A DNA stretch of 30,223 bases. Origin: Bacillota bacterium (GTDB lineage: Bacteria > Bacillota > Clostridia > Acetivibrionales > DTU013). Both the position numbers and the translations under genes were made by a program. The stretch covers positions 1 to 30,223 of the forward strand of contig JAEYON010000128.1 in the NCBI GenBank assembly GCA_023411645.1, written 5' to 3'. Of the stretch, positions 8,046 through 15,355 are shown one piece after another. The stretch's first letter is position 1, and the number at the start of each line of letters is the position of its first letter. The notes beneath the pieces were generated by a model. That model ran no database searches. It worked only from the letters and a program-made list of their open reading frames with translations, and was not told where the DNA came from.

Positions 8046-9692
8046 TCAATCGTCGTCATCTTCCTCCTGCAGATCATCAGATACCGGGTGAGATTCCAGC
8101 GGCACCTGCCTCAGCTCTTCAGGTTCAGTCCACTCTTCCCAGATCTTTAGTTTTTCGGGATCAAGGGTGGCCTTGACCTTTTCCGAAGGCAAAGCGCTTC
8201 TTGCCGGTGCAGGCCTCAACTGGGGAGCAGGTGCAGCCGGTGGTGCGGAAGCGGATGCGGATAAGGGAGCAGACGAGGGCGTGGATAGAGCTGCTGCTGC
8301 GAGGTCAGAGTTTATTGTATCAGGCGCCGGAGATGTAACCGATTCCTGTTTGCTGATGATCTTTTTCATTTGTCCGATTTGTTTTTCGAACAAATTCATC
8401 CTGATTGAGAATTTATCCATCTCCTTTTTTAAATCAGAATAGGCATTAGTAATCCGATACATTTCTTTTTTGTTCCGTGACCAGCTTTCTTTAACTTCGT
8501 CTACACTTTCCTGCAGCCGGCTAAGAGTATTTTCCGAATAATAGCTGCTGCCGCCGGCACCTCCATACGCACTGCTTTCTGAATAAAGTTGAGAAACGTC
8601 CCCATCAGGAGAAACGTCCCCCTGACGACTGCCGGAGTCTCCTGCTGGAAACGCCAGCTTTAGACCGTTGGAGAGACTGCCGGGATAGATTCCTGGTGAA
8701 AGTTGAGAAACGTCCCCCTTGGGAGAAACGTCCCCCCTGAGAGAAACGTCCCCTGCGCCGGGACGGTTGCTTTTATAGCATAAGCACAGGATCTGGCGGC
8801 CAAATTGGGTAGTGTGGCGGGAGGCTCTGTTCCAGCCTGTACCGTCCAATGAGCCGGTGTTATAGTAGATAATATCTTCCCGGACCCAATAGACTGCGAT
8901 TTTGTCATTTACCTGGAGGATTGAGGCGTTTTCAAAGGGGTGGACAGAGGAGTGCACAACGATTTCCCTCGACCAGAGGTTTTTGTCGGGCGATTTCTGC
9001 TGATAGACCATTTCAAAAAGCTTTGGCGCGCGTCTCTGATAACATAAATGGATTATGCCGCTGCTGTCTGCAATGACATGGGGATACTCGCAGTTTCCGG
9101 CATACTTGGTCACCGCAGTGAAATCGCTCCAGTGCTTTTGAGCTGTATTAAATTTTTTGTAACCCAACTGAAGGTATTTTCCGTCATAAGACTGATAAAA
9201 AGCATATATATTCTGCTGGTGGTCGTATACTATCGAACAGGGCTGAGTGCTGCCTGAAACATAATCCACCACTTTCGGCGTACCGAGCCTGGTATTGCCC
9301 AGTGCCTGATAGGCAAGCATGAAGGAGTTCTCATGCTGAAGGACATAAAAAAGGTAAACATGTTCTTTTAGCGGTGCGATATAGAGCTGCTTGTTATAAG
9401 CGGCCGGTGACTTGCTGTTCAGGACCGGCACAGTTTTGATGGACTGTCCGTCCAATCTGGAATATTGAATGTTTCCGTCTGTATCTTGAAATAGAATATG
9501 ATAAACGCCATCCCGGTCCATTTCCGCATAGAAATACTGGAATACATTTTTGTGCAGCACGACCGCATTGCTCCAGATACCTCGTGATGTCAGCGTGTTA
9601 TAGCATAGACATTGCCTGGAATCGCAAAAGAAATTCCAGAGCTCGCCGTCCGCCTGCCGGAATATATATTGCCTGTTATGAAAATTAAACAT
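8046..9692 (-). CDS. Unrecognised protein: propeller-like N-terminus, GDVS repeats, coiled coil, acidic tail
   Basis: I do not recognise a named family. Residues 1-300 hold recurrent beta-type segments rich in aromatics (YHILFQD, VYLFYVLQH, IYAFYQSYDG, IHLCYQRR, IAVYWVRED), suggesting a beta-propeller. No signal peptide is evident. Residues 314-329 are GDVSLR-GDVSPK-GDVSQL and 358-369 GDVSPD-GDVSQL, i.e. hexapeptide repeats encoded by an 18-bp DNA repeat. Residues about 387-450 look like a coiled coil, 455-505 are Ala/Pro/Ser-rich, and the end is acidic (LQEEDDDD). The start has GAGAGG 5 nt upstream. It is convergent with the DeoR gene, whose stop lies 9 bp away. A structural or spore-surface role is possible but unproven. 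Confidence 0.75.
   Translation of the reverse strand: MFNFHNRQYIFRQADGELWNFFCDSRQCLCYNTLTSRGIWSNAVVLHKNVFQYFYAEMDRDGVYHILFQDTDGNIQYSRLDGQSIKTVPVLNSKSPAAYNKQLYIAPLKEHVYLFYVLQHENSFMLAYQALGNTRLGTPKVVDYVSGSTQPCSIVYDHQQNIYAFYQSYDGKYLQLGYKKFNTAQKHWSDFTAVTKYAGNCEYPHVIADSSGIIHLCYQRRAPKLFEMVYQQKSPDKNLWSREIVVHSSVHPFENASILQVNDKIAVYWVREDIIYYNTGSLDGTGWNRASRHTTQFGRQILCLCYKSNRPGAGDVSLRGDVSPKGDVSQLSPGIYPGSLSNGLKLAFPAGDSGSRQGDVSPDGDVSQLYSESSAYGGAGGSSYYSENTLSRLQESVDEVKESWSRNKKEMYRITNAYSDLKKEMDKFSIRMNLFEKQIGQMKKIISKQESVTSPAPDTINSDLAAAALSTPSSAPLSASASAPPAAPAPQLRPAPARSALPSEKVKATLDPEKLKIWEEWTEPEELRQVPLESHPVSDDLQEEDDDD
8591..8753 (-). repeat. Five copies of GAGAAACGTCCCC in two in-frame tandem clusters
   Basis: The 13-mer GAGAAACGTCCCC occurs exactly at 8591-8603, 8609-8621, 8705-8717, 8723-8735 and 8741-8753. 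Spacing inside each cluster is exactly 18 bp, i.e. six codons, so every copy reads GDVS on the minus strand. The two clusters are separated by 83 bp of ordinary coding sequence. Confidence 0.9.
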
Positions 9693-9971
9693 ATTATCCT
9701 CTCACATTTCTTATTTACTGCCATTACTATATATATGATACAAATGATTTCATTTATGATTTGCCGCAACAAGCCGGTCAAGCTCAAAATCGGCTATCAT
9801 GCAGCCTTAAAATGACTCGGCTTGAAAAGAAATTTTTCTGCAGACTGAAAATATCATTTTAACCAAGACATTATAAAGTTGTATGGAATATCACAAAAAT
9901 GCGAGTGTAACATATTATGAAAATGAGAGGGAAATCAAATAGTATAGCTTTAAATGAAGGGGGATTAAGAT
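9693..9971. promoter_or_regulatory. Divergent intergenic region with a candidate late-sporulation promoter
   Basis: AT-rich region between two divergent genes. On the plus strand, AC at 9893-9894 and CATATTAT at 9911-9918 (16 nt between) fit the SigK pattern AC-N16/17-CATANNNT, lacking only the final A. The downstream gene has AAGGGGGA 8 nt before its ATG. I see no clear SigA promoter, RNA gene or further ORF. The SigK assignment rests on a short degenerate motif. Confidence 0.3.
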
Positions 9972-10880
9972 ATGAGCTATAATCACGAGAAAGTGCTTCC
10001 GGGACTTATCAGCGAGCGTGACCTTTGCAAGATACGGGAAGCAGTTTGTATACAGGTGGAAAAGATTTATGATTCCTGCAAAGAAAAAGACTGTATTGAA
10101 GATGCAAGAGTGTTTTTTAAGAAACCTGAAAAAGTAAATTGGATCATCTGCCACGCCATCAATGTGAAAGCCAGGAATGCAGAAGTAATAAAGGTTTTCT
10201 CTGATGTTGAGGAGGTACCGTTCAAGAGAGGTTTCTTTACGGTGGACATCAAATTCTTCATCAAGGTGACGCTGGACTTCTTTGTACACAAACACAGCGG
10301 AGGAATAAAGATTATTACAGTTCCCGGAATTGTTATGTTCGACAAGAAGGTCATCCTGTTCGGCTCCGAAGGAAATGTAAAAATATTTAAGTCCCGTTTT
10401 GTGGATAAGGGCCTTGATAATCAGGGAGATTCTGCACTGCAGCAGGATAACCTTCCTATTTCAAAGGTCGAGGTTGCAGAGCCCATCACACTTGGTGCAA
10501 GACTGGTTGATGTTCTGGAAAACATCTGCGATGACAGCTGTGAGAGAAATGTGCCCAATATGGTCAGCGACTTGATCGATGAAATCGATTTTGACGAAAC
10601 AGACCTTATCACTGACAATACAAGGCATCTTTCTGTTACAAGACAGGTTGTAGCAACTATAGGTCTTTTCTCCATCATCAAGCTTGCCAGATTGGTACAA
10701 CTGCTGATACCCGCATTTGACTTCTGTGTTCCTAACAAACAGTGCGTCGCTGCAACGGATGAGGATCCGTGCGGTTTGTTCGACACAATCGAATTCCCTG
10801 TTGATGAATTCTTCCCGCCTCAAAAAATGGATTTCCCCGGGGCGCTAGAGGATGAAAGAAGCATAACAAAAGATGAGTAA
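9972..10880 (+). CDS. Conserved clostridial Cys-containing protein of unknown function
   Basis: 302 aa, strong ribosome site (AAGGGGGA), no signal peptide and no clear membrane span. It has scattered cysteines (near residues 21, 26, 36, 41, 53 and in DDSCERN, DFCVPNKQCV, DPCGLF). Phrases such as RDLCKIREAVCIQ, RGFFTVDIKFFIKVTLDFF, VILFGSEGNVKIF, LLIPAFDFCVPNKQCVAATD and FPVDEFFPPQKMDFP feel familiar from conserved hypothetical proteins of spore-forming clostridia; this is recall, not a search. A spore-coat or exosporium role is suggested by Cys content and the SigK-like promoter, but not shown. It is monocistronic, ending at a hairpin terminator. Confidence 0.8.
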   Translation: MSYNHEKVLPGLISERDLCKIREAVCIQVEKIYDSCKEKDCIEDARVFFKKPEKVNWIICHAINVKARNAEVIKVFSDVEEVPFKRGFFTVDIKFFIKVTLDFFVHKHSGGIKIITVPGIVMFDKKVILFGSEGNVKIFKSRFVDKGLDNQGDSALQQDNLPISKVEVAEPITLGARLVDVLENICDDSCERNVPNMVSDLIDEIDFDETDLITDNTRHLSVTRQVVATIGLFSIIKLARLVQLLIPAFDFCVPNKQCVAATDEDPCGLFDTIEFPVDEFFPPQKMDFPGALEDERSITKDE

Positions 10881-10896
10881 CCTTTGGGTTATACAT

Positions 10897-10922
10897 AAAG
10901 GGATGGCCTGAGCCATCCCTTT
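10897..10922 (+). terminator. Hairpin terminator after the Cys-containing protein gene
   Basis: AAAGGGATGGC (10897-10907) pairs perfectly with GCCATCCCTTT (10912-10922) around loop CTGA. The T-tract is short (CCCTTTAT). The A-rich 5' side gives a short T-run on the minus strand too, so it may also end transcription from the YvlD-like gene. Confidence 0.7.
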
Positions 10923-10930
10923 ATCTGTGC

Positions 10931-10977
10931 CAATTGCGAAGCAAATCCGACTTTTGCGGTACGTAAAAGTAATCGGA
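10931..10977. repeat. REP-like hairpin repeat, copy 1
   Basis: CAATTGCGAAGCAAATCCGA (10931-10950) is a variant of the repeat found twice at 11773-11833. It is followed by an imperfect hairpin, CCGACTTTT...AAAAGTAATCGG, ending just before the YvlD-like stop codon. It may help end that gene's transcript. Confidence 0.6.
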
Positions 10978-11340
10978 CTACATGGTTCTCCCCGGAATCA
11001 AAAGGCTAATAATACCATACACCAGGGCGCCCAGTACTGCGCCGAGCAAGGTTACATCATAACCGGGTACAATAAACTTGACGACATAAAATATTACCGC
11101 AGCAACGATGAACCCAGTCAACCCTCTGCCAAATGGAGTTGCGTCTACTCCGAGTATTCTTTGTGCTAAATAATCCAAAATGGCAACTACAGCAGCTGCA
11201 ATAATCAATGACCAAATCCCTGATATGGTAAAGCCCGGGGTAAGGAAAGCTGTAACAGCCAGAACTACTGCTCCGACCAGCCACCTTACGATGAATTGTC
11301 CAAAACTAAAATGCTGCTCTCTTTCAACATTTTCAGCCAA
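10978..11340 (-). CDS. YvlD / phage-holin-4-like four-helix membrane protein
   Basis: Small integral membrane protein with four hydrophobic segments (VRWLVGAVVLAVTAFL, IWSLIIAAAVVAILDYL, LTGFIVAAVIFYVVKFI, LLGAVLGALVYGIISLLI), typical of the YvlD / phage_holin_4_2 family. Family members are chromosomal, and most are not phage holins; function is poorly defined, with envelope-stress association in Bacillus. Start: the frame can begin at GTG 11349, but AGGAAGTGA followed by 5 nt and TTG at 11340 is the better initiation site, giving 120 aa. It is a single gene between two plus-strand units. Confidence 0.82.
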   Translation of the reverse strand: MAENVEREQHFSFGQFIVRWLVGAVVLAVTAFLTPGFTISGIWSLIIAAAVVAILDYLAQRILGVDATPFGRGLTGFIVAAVIFYVVKFIVPGYDVTLLGAVLGALVYGIISLLIPGRTM

Positions 11341-11443
11341 CTTACTCACTTCCTTTCAAAGGATATAATGAAAATGCAAATTGTCGTCAATAATATTATT
11401 AATTGTTTAGAAAATGTTTATACAAAGTTGAAAGCCTTATTTG

Positions 11444-11472
11444 TTTACTTTTTAACTAATATTTGATAAAAT
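11444..11472 (+). promoter_or_regulatory. Promoter of the cysE-cysS leader
   Basis: TTTACT (11444-11449), a 17-nt spacer and TAAAAT (11467-11472). Transcription would begin near 11480, just before the T-box leader. Both boxes are imperfect but the placement fits. Confidence 0.55.
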
Positions 11473-11504
11473 GAATAGACTGACTTAAATTACATATATT
11501 AAAA

Positions 11505-11770
11505 ACGATGACTTGGGAGAGTAACCAGAATAATAACCTCAGAGAGACGCCGCCACCGGCTGAAAGCGGCGTTGGTGATCGAAGGGCCGCGAGTCCGGAG
11601 ATCGCATTGTCTGGTGAAGTGCCCCAGAGATGTTGGACGCCTGAATAAAGTAGGGTTTCCCGGAGACGCACCGTTAAGCGAATGAGATTGGTAAGGGCAT
11701 GTACAGCCTTACTAAATTAGAGTGGAACCGCGGGATACTTCGCCTCTATTACAGGAGGCGGAGTTTTTTA
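11505..11770 (+). promoter_or_regulatory. T-box riboswitch, cysteine-specific
   Basis: Leader RNA that senses uncharged tRNA and controls the downstream genes. The T-box sequence AGAGTGGAACCGCGG is exact at 11719-11733. It is followed by a terminator hairpin CGCCTC (11741-11746)/GAGGCG (11755-11760) and T6 (11764-11769). Stem I shows the loop-E signature AGTA on the 5' side and GAA (11616-11618) on the 3' side, bounded by the ACCAG/CTGGT stem. TGC (11620-11622), one base after that GAA, is the likely specifier: a Cys codon, matching the cysE and cysS genes it precedes. Low charged tRNA-Cys should allow read-through. Confidence 0.93.
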
Positions 11771-11772
11771 TT

Positions 11773-11833
11773 ATGGCCATTTGCGAAGCAAATCCGGCTT
11801 CCGTACATGGCCATTTGCGAAGCAAATCCGGCT
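11773..11833. repeat. REP-like hairpin repeat, tandem copies 2 and 3
   Basis: Two identical 27-bp copies (11773-11799 and 11807-11833, period 34 bp), each containing the hairpin ATTTGC-GAA-GCAAAT followed by CCGGCT. They lie between the T-box terminator and the cysE ribosome site, so they are transcribed in the 5' leader when the T-box is open. A related copy is at 10931. Confidence 0.8.
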
Positions 11834-11903
11834 GGAAGCGAGGGGGCTCGAAGCCCAGGATTTATTTTATTTGACAAAAAAATTTCCTAAGTGAGGAATT
11901 GCC

Positions 11904-12578
11904 ATGTTTAAAGGATTGTTAACCGATGCCAGGTCAATAGCGAAAAGGGATCCGGCGGCAGTAAGCACATTGGAGGTATTCCTTCTATACTCAGGTTTTC
12001 ATGCGCTTATTTACCATCGGATTGCCAATTGGTTTTATAAAAAGAAGCTGTTATTCCTTGCCAGACTGATATCGCAGTTTTCAAGGTTTATGACGGGTAT
12101 AGAGATCCATCCAGGCGCAACAATAGGACGCGGCCTGTTTATAGACCATGGAATGGGAATCGTAATAGGTGAAACTGCGGAGGTTGGCGATAACTGTACG
12201 ATTTACCATCAGGTAACGCTTGGAGGAACGGGTAAGGATAAGGGGAAAAGGCATCCCACCGTCGGCAATAATGTTCTGATCGGAGCTGGTGCAAAGTTAC
12301 TCGGACCCATCGTAATCGGAGATAATGCTATGATCGGAGCGGGATCCATTGTACTTGACAGTGTTGCGCCGGATACTACGGTCACAGGGCCGAAGGCAAG
12401 AGCTGTAAAGCATGCCGGAAGGAAGCTTGCTCCGTCTGTGGAACTGGATCACATCCATATTGCGGACCCGGTATCACAGGAAATGTGCAGGCTTCAGGTG
12501 CGTATTGAGAATCTGGAGGCATTGCTGCGCGATAAGCAAAAAAATGAGACTAACAATGAACAGACAGTTAATCGATAA
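11904..12578 (+). CDS. cysE: Serine O-acetyltransferase
   Basis: Acetylates L-serine with acetyl-CoA to O-acetylserine, the carbon skeleton for cysteine. 224 aa. N-terminal helical region (1-60), then left-handed beta-helix hexapeptide repeats from about residue 65 (IHPGATIGRGLFIDHGMGIVIGE, IYHQVTLGGTGK, RHPTVGNNVLIGAGAKLLGP, IGDNAMIGAGSIVL). The catalytic His lies in the DHGMG segment. The C-terminal 25 residues (NLEALLRDKQKNETNNEQ) are polar and helical. Ribosome site AGTGAGGA precedes the ATG. It is the first gene of the Cys T-box operon and lies 15 bp from cysS. Confidence 0.95.
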   Translation: MFKGLLTDARSIAKRDPAAVSTLEVFLLYSGFHALIYHRIANWFYKKKLLFLARLISQFSRFMTGIEIHPGATIGRGLFIDHGMGIVIGETAEVGDNCTIYHQVTLGGTGKDKGKRHPTVGNNVLIGAGAKLLGPIVIGDNAMIGAGSIVLDSVAPDTTVTGPKARAVKHAGRKLAPSVELDHIHIADPVSQEMCRLQVRIENLEALLRDKQKNETNNEQTVNR

Positions 12579-12593
12579 TCGGAGGATGTTAAA

Positions 12594-13991
12594 ATGAAGC
12601 TGTATAGTACACTTACAAGACAAAAGGAAGAGCTAAGGACGATAGAGGAAGGAACTGTAAGCATATATTCCTGCGGGCCTACGGTTTACCAGTATGCGCA
12701 TATCGGCAACATGCGCTCTTACGTTTTCATGGACATATTAAGGCGTGTGCTGAAGTACAACGGCTATAAGCTCAAACACGTGATGAATATAACGGACGTT
12801 GGCCACCTTGTATCCGATGCTGACGAGGGTGAGGACAAGATGATGAAGACTGCAAGGGCAGCGCAGAAAACACCCTGGGAGATTGCAGAGTACTATACCG
12901 GCGTCTTTCTGGGTGACATTGCCGAATTAAATATAGAAAGACCGGAATATATACCTAAAGCAACTGATAACATCGATGAAATGCTGGCGTTTGTGGAAGC
13001 ATTAGTTGAGAAGGGTTTTGGGTATGAAACCAGCGACGGTATTTATTTTGACATTATGAAGTTCAAAGGCTACGGTAAGCTCTCCAAGCTGGATCTGGAA
13101 GGCCAGATCGCAGGGGCAAGGGTGGATGTGAATGAGGAAAAGAGGCATCCTGCCGACTTTGCACTATGGAAGAAAGCGCCCAAGGAGCACATTATGCAGT
13201 GGCCAAGCCGCTGGGGTATGGGCTATCCGGGTTGGCATATCGAGTGTTCGGCCATGAGCAGGAAATACCTGGGGGACGAGTTTGACATTCACACCGGCGG
13301 TGTTGACCACATTCCGGTGCACCATGAGAACGAGATCGCGCAAAGCGAGGCTCTTCTGGGCCATCCTGCGGTGCGTTACTGGCTTCACGGAGAATTTTTG
13401 CTGGTTGACAATGGAAAAATGTCCAAGAGCCTTGGCAATACCTACACAGTTTCAGATATTAAAAAGAAAGGCTACAGCCCGCTGGCCTTCAGGTACATGT
13501 GCTTAAATGCAAACTACAGAAGCAAGCTCAATTTCACATGGGACGGGATCAAGGCCGCACAGGTTGCACTGGACAGACTTCTGGACGGTGTTCTGTCTCA
13601 TAAAAATGCTGACAGTTCGGCTGTGGTGGAGCCCGGCGTGATCGAAGCATTTGATAAGGAATTCCTGGAAGCGGTCAATGATGATCTGAATATCCCAAGA
13701 GCCCTCGGAGTTACATGGAATGTGGTCAGGTACGCAACGAAATCTAATGATCTGTATCGTCTGCTTGTGAAAATGGATGATGTCTTAGGGCTGGATTTTG
13801 CCAATGTAGCAGAAAAATCTGCTGATGAAGCCCAGACACTGGATCCTGAGATAGAAGAGCTGGTTCGCCGCAGGCAGGAGGCAAGGCAGGTGAAGAACTG
13901 GAAGCTGGCAGATGAGCTCAGGGATAAAATCAACGCCATGGGCTGGCAGATGGAAGATACGCCGCAGGGGGTAAAGATCAGCAGAAAATAA
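12594..13991 (+). CDS. cysS: Cysteinyl-tRNA synthetase
   Basis: Class I aminoacyl-tRNA synthetase charging tRNA-Cys, 465 aa (normal). The HIGH signature is HIGN (36-39) and KMSKS is at 275-279. Zinc ligands match the family: C27 (YSCGPTVY), C218 (HIECSA), and H243 with E247 (HHENE). The C-terminal helical anticodon-recognition part is complete. GGAGGATG precedes the ATG. It is co-transcribed with cysE and covered by the same T-box, so tRNA-Cys charging and cysteine precursor supply respond together. Confidence 0.97.
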   Translation: MKLYSTLTRQKEELRTIEEGTVSIYSCGPTVYQYAHIGNMRSYVFMDILRRVLKYNGYKLKHVMNITDVGHLVSDADEGEDKMMKTARAAQKTPWEIAEYYTGVFLGDIAELNIERPEYIPKATDNIDEMLAFVEALVEKGFGYETSDGIYFDIMKFKGYGKLSKLDLEGQIAGARVDVNEEKRHPADFALWKKAPKEHIMQWPSRWGMGYPGWHIECSAMSRKYLGDEFDIHTGGVDHIPVHHENEIAQSEALLGHPAVRYWLHGEFLLVDNGKMSKSLGNTYTVSDIKKKGYSPLAFRYMCLNANYRSKLNFTWDGIKAAQVALDRLLDGVLSHKNADSSAVVEPGVIEAFDKEFLEAVNDDLNIPRALGVTWNVVRYATKSNDLYRLLVKMDDVLGLDFANVAEKSADEAQTLDPEIEELVRRRQEARQVKNWKLADELRDKINAMGWQMEDTPQGVKISRK

Positions 13992-14064
13992 GCATGCAAC
14001 ATTTTATGGTCACCTTAATATAATGATTATGTAAATAAATTTGTGTAGTTAAGGATGTGAACAT

Positions 14065-14247
14065 ATGGATATGAAGGTGACGAAATGGGAGAAGAGCATC
14101 GCTGATAGGTGTGTTGAAAGAGTAGAAAAGGGCTATGTGCCGGTCAATCTTCATCATGTGAAGGTTGTTGACAGAGCGTTCCAATTAGGAGAGTGGGATG
14201 ATTTTGCATCCAAAATCAATAATGCTATTATGAGAAGACGCAGATGA
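14065..14247 (+). CDS. Small basic protein of unknown function
   Basis: A 60-aa frame with AAGGATGTG 5-6 nt before the ATG, ending in IMRRRR. No recognised domain; mostly helical and charged, no membrane segment, no signal peptide. Support comes from the ribosome site, its place 73 bp after cysS on the same strand, and a strong terminator 63 bp after its stop, so it could be the last gene of the cysE-cysS transcript. It could still be chance. Confidence 0.55.
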   Translation: MDMKVTKWEKSIADRCVERVEKGYVPVNLHHVKVVDRAFQLGEWDDFASKINNAIMRRRR

Positions 14248-14310
14248 AATAACGAGGCGTGGTGGTGCCAACGAAAAAATTTATTTTGAATTAGGTCGTT
14301 ATAATTGATG

Positions 14311-14365
14311 AAAGAGTATAAACAGAGCCGGGGTAATATCTCCGGTCTGCTTATACTCTTTTTTT
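14311..14365 (+). terminator. Strong terminator after cysE-cysS and the small ORF
   Basis: AAAGAGTATAA-A-CAGA-CCGG pairs with CCGG-CTG-TTATACTCTTT around a TAATAT loop, followed by a run of seven T. The A-rich upstream arm makes it partly bidirectional, so it could also stop the convergent spore-coat operon that ends at 14375. Confidence 0.85.
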
Positions 14366-14374
14366 CGACATTTA

Positions 14375-15355
14375 TCATTTTGTACGTTTATACCAATCGG
14401 TATACAGCCCCACGCCTTCCGCCAGAGATACCTTCGACCCAAAGGCAAGAAGGTCTGCAGCTTTGCTGATGTCGGCAAGGGTTGCGGGCACGTCTCCGGG
14501 CTGGTTGGGCAAGAAACACAGGCGTGCTTGCTTCTTCATTTTTTCTTCAATAGTTTTAACAAGGGTTAGAAGGCTTACAGGCCTGGAAGATCCCAGGTTG
14601 ATCGTCTCAAAATCGCAGTGAAGGTCAATGGACGCTACAATGCCGTCTATTATATCATCAATGTAGGTGTAATCCCTGAAGCTGGTTCCGTCGCCGTATA
14701 TGCTTATCTCACGCCCCTCATCAATTGCCCTTGTAAAGATGTTGATAGCCATATCAGGCCGCTGTCTGGGTCCATATACAGTAAAGAATCTAAGGCAGAC
14801 GACAGGAAAACCGTAAAGCTGTTGATAGGTCTTGCAGAACAATTCAGCAGAATACTTTGCAGCAGCGTAGGGAGAAACCTGCAGGTTAAGCGGAGCCTTT
14901 TCGCTGAAGGGAGTTGCTCCGGAGCCATAAACCGATGAGGAGGACGCAAAAATAAATTTCTTTATATTGTGTTTTTTTCCAGCCTCAAGCAAACCGACGG
15001 TGCCCCCTATATCAGTATCAATATAGTCAAGAGGCTTAGCGATGGAGTTTCTGACTCCCGCAAGTGCTGCCAGGTGTATTATGGTATCGATATTATATTG
15101 CGTCATTAGCCGGTCAATAAGGTCATTATCCATTATGTCGCCTTCAACCAGCATGAATTCAGAGTGCCGCAGACAGCACTGAATATTGTCTCTTTTTATT
15201 GCGGGGTCGTAATTGTCATTGAAATTATCCAGACAGATGACAGTGCGGCCCTGAATGAGCAGTCTCTCACATAAATGCGAGCCGACAAAGCCCGCGCCTC
15301 CGGTTACCAGGATACACCCGCTGCTTATCGGACTCATATCAGAAATCATATTCAT
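14375..15355 (-). CDS. NAD-dependent sugar-nucleotide epimerase, UDP-glucuronate 4-epimerase-like
   Basis: Extended short-chain dehydrogenase, 326 aa. Rossmann motif GGAGFVGS (19-26), catalytic YAAAK (Y163, K167), and a C-terminal PGDVPATLADISKA typical of the UDP-glucuronate 4-epimerase group. It would convert UDP-glucuronate to UDP-galacturonate (or a related epimer). Its start overlaps the stop of the upstream fusion gene as ATGA (15352-15355), so the two are translationally coupled. The upstream enzyme has a UDP-glucose dehydrogenase domain that makes UDP-glucuronate, which supports this substrate. It is last gene of the spore-coat operon. Confidence 0.85.
   Translation of the reverse strand: MNMISDMSPISSGCILVTGGAGFVGSHLCERLLIQGRTVICLDNFNDNYDPAIKRDNIQCCLRHSEFMLVEGDIMDNDLIDRLMTQYNIDTIIHLAALAGVRNSIAKPLDYIDTDIGGTVGLLEAGKKHNIKKFIFASSSSVYGSGATPFSEKAPLNLQVSPYAAAKYSAELFCKTYQQLYGFPVVCLRFFTVYGPRQRPDMAINIFTRAIDEGREISIYGDGTSFRDYTYIDDIIDGIVASIDLHCDFETINLGSSRPVSLLTLVKTIEEKMKKQARLCFLPNQPGDVPATLADISKAADLLAFGSKVSLAEGVGLYTDWYKRTK

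Noticed and set aside
10978..11340. Prophage remnant based on the holin-like protein
   Set aside because: YvlD-type proteins are ordinary chromosomal membrane proteins, and no other phage gene lies nearby.
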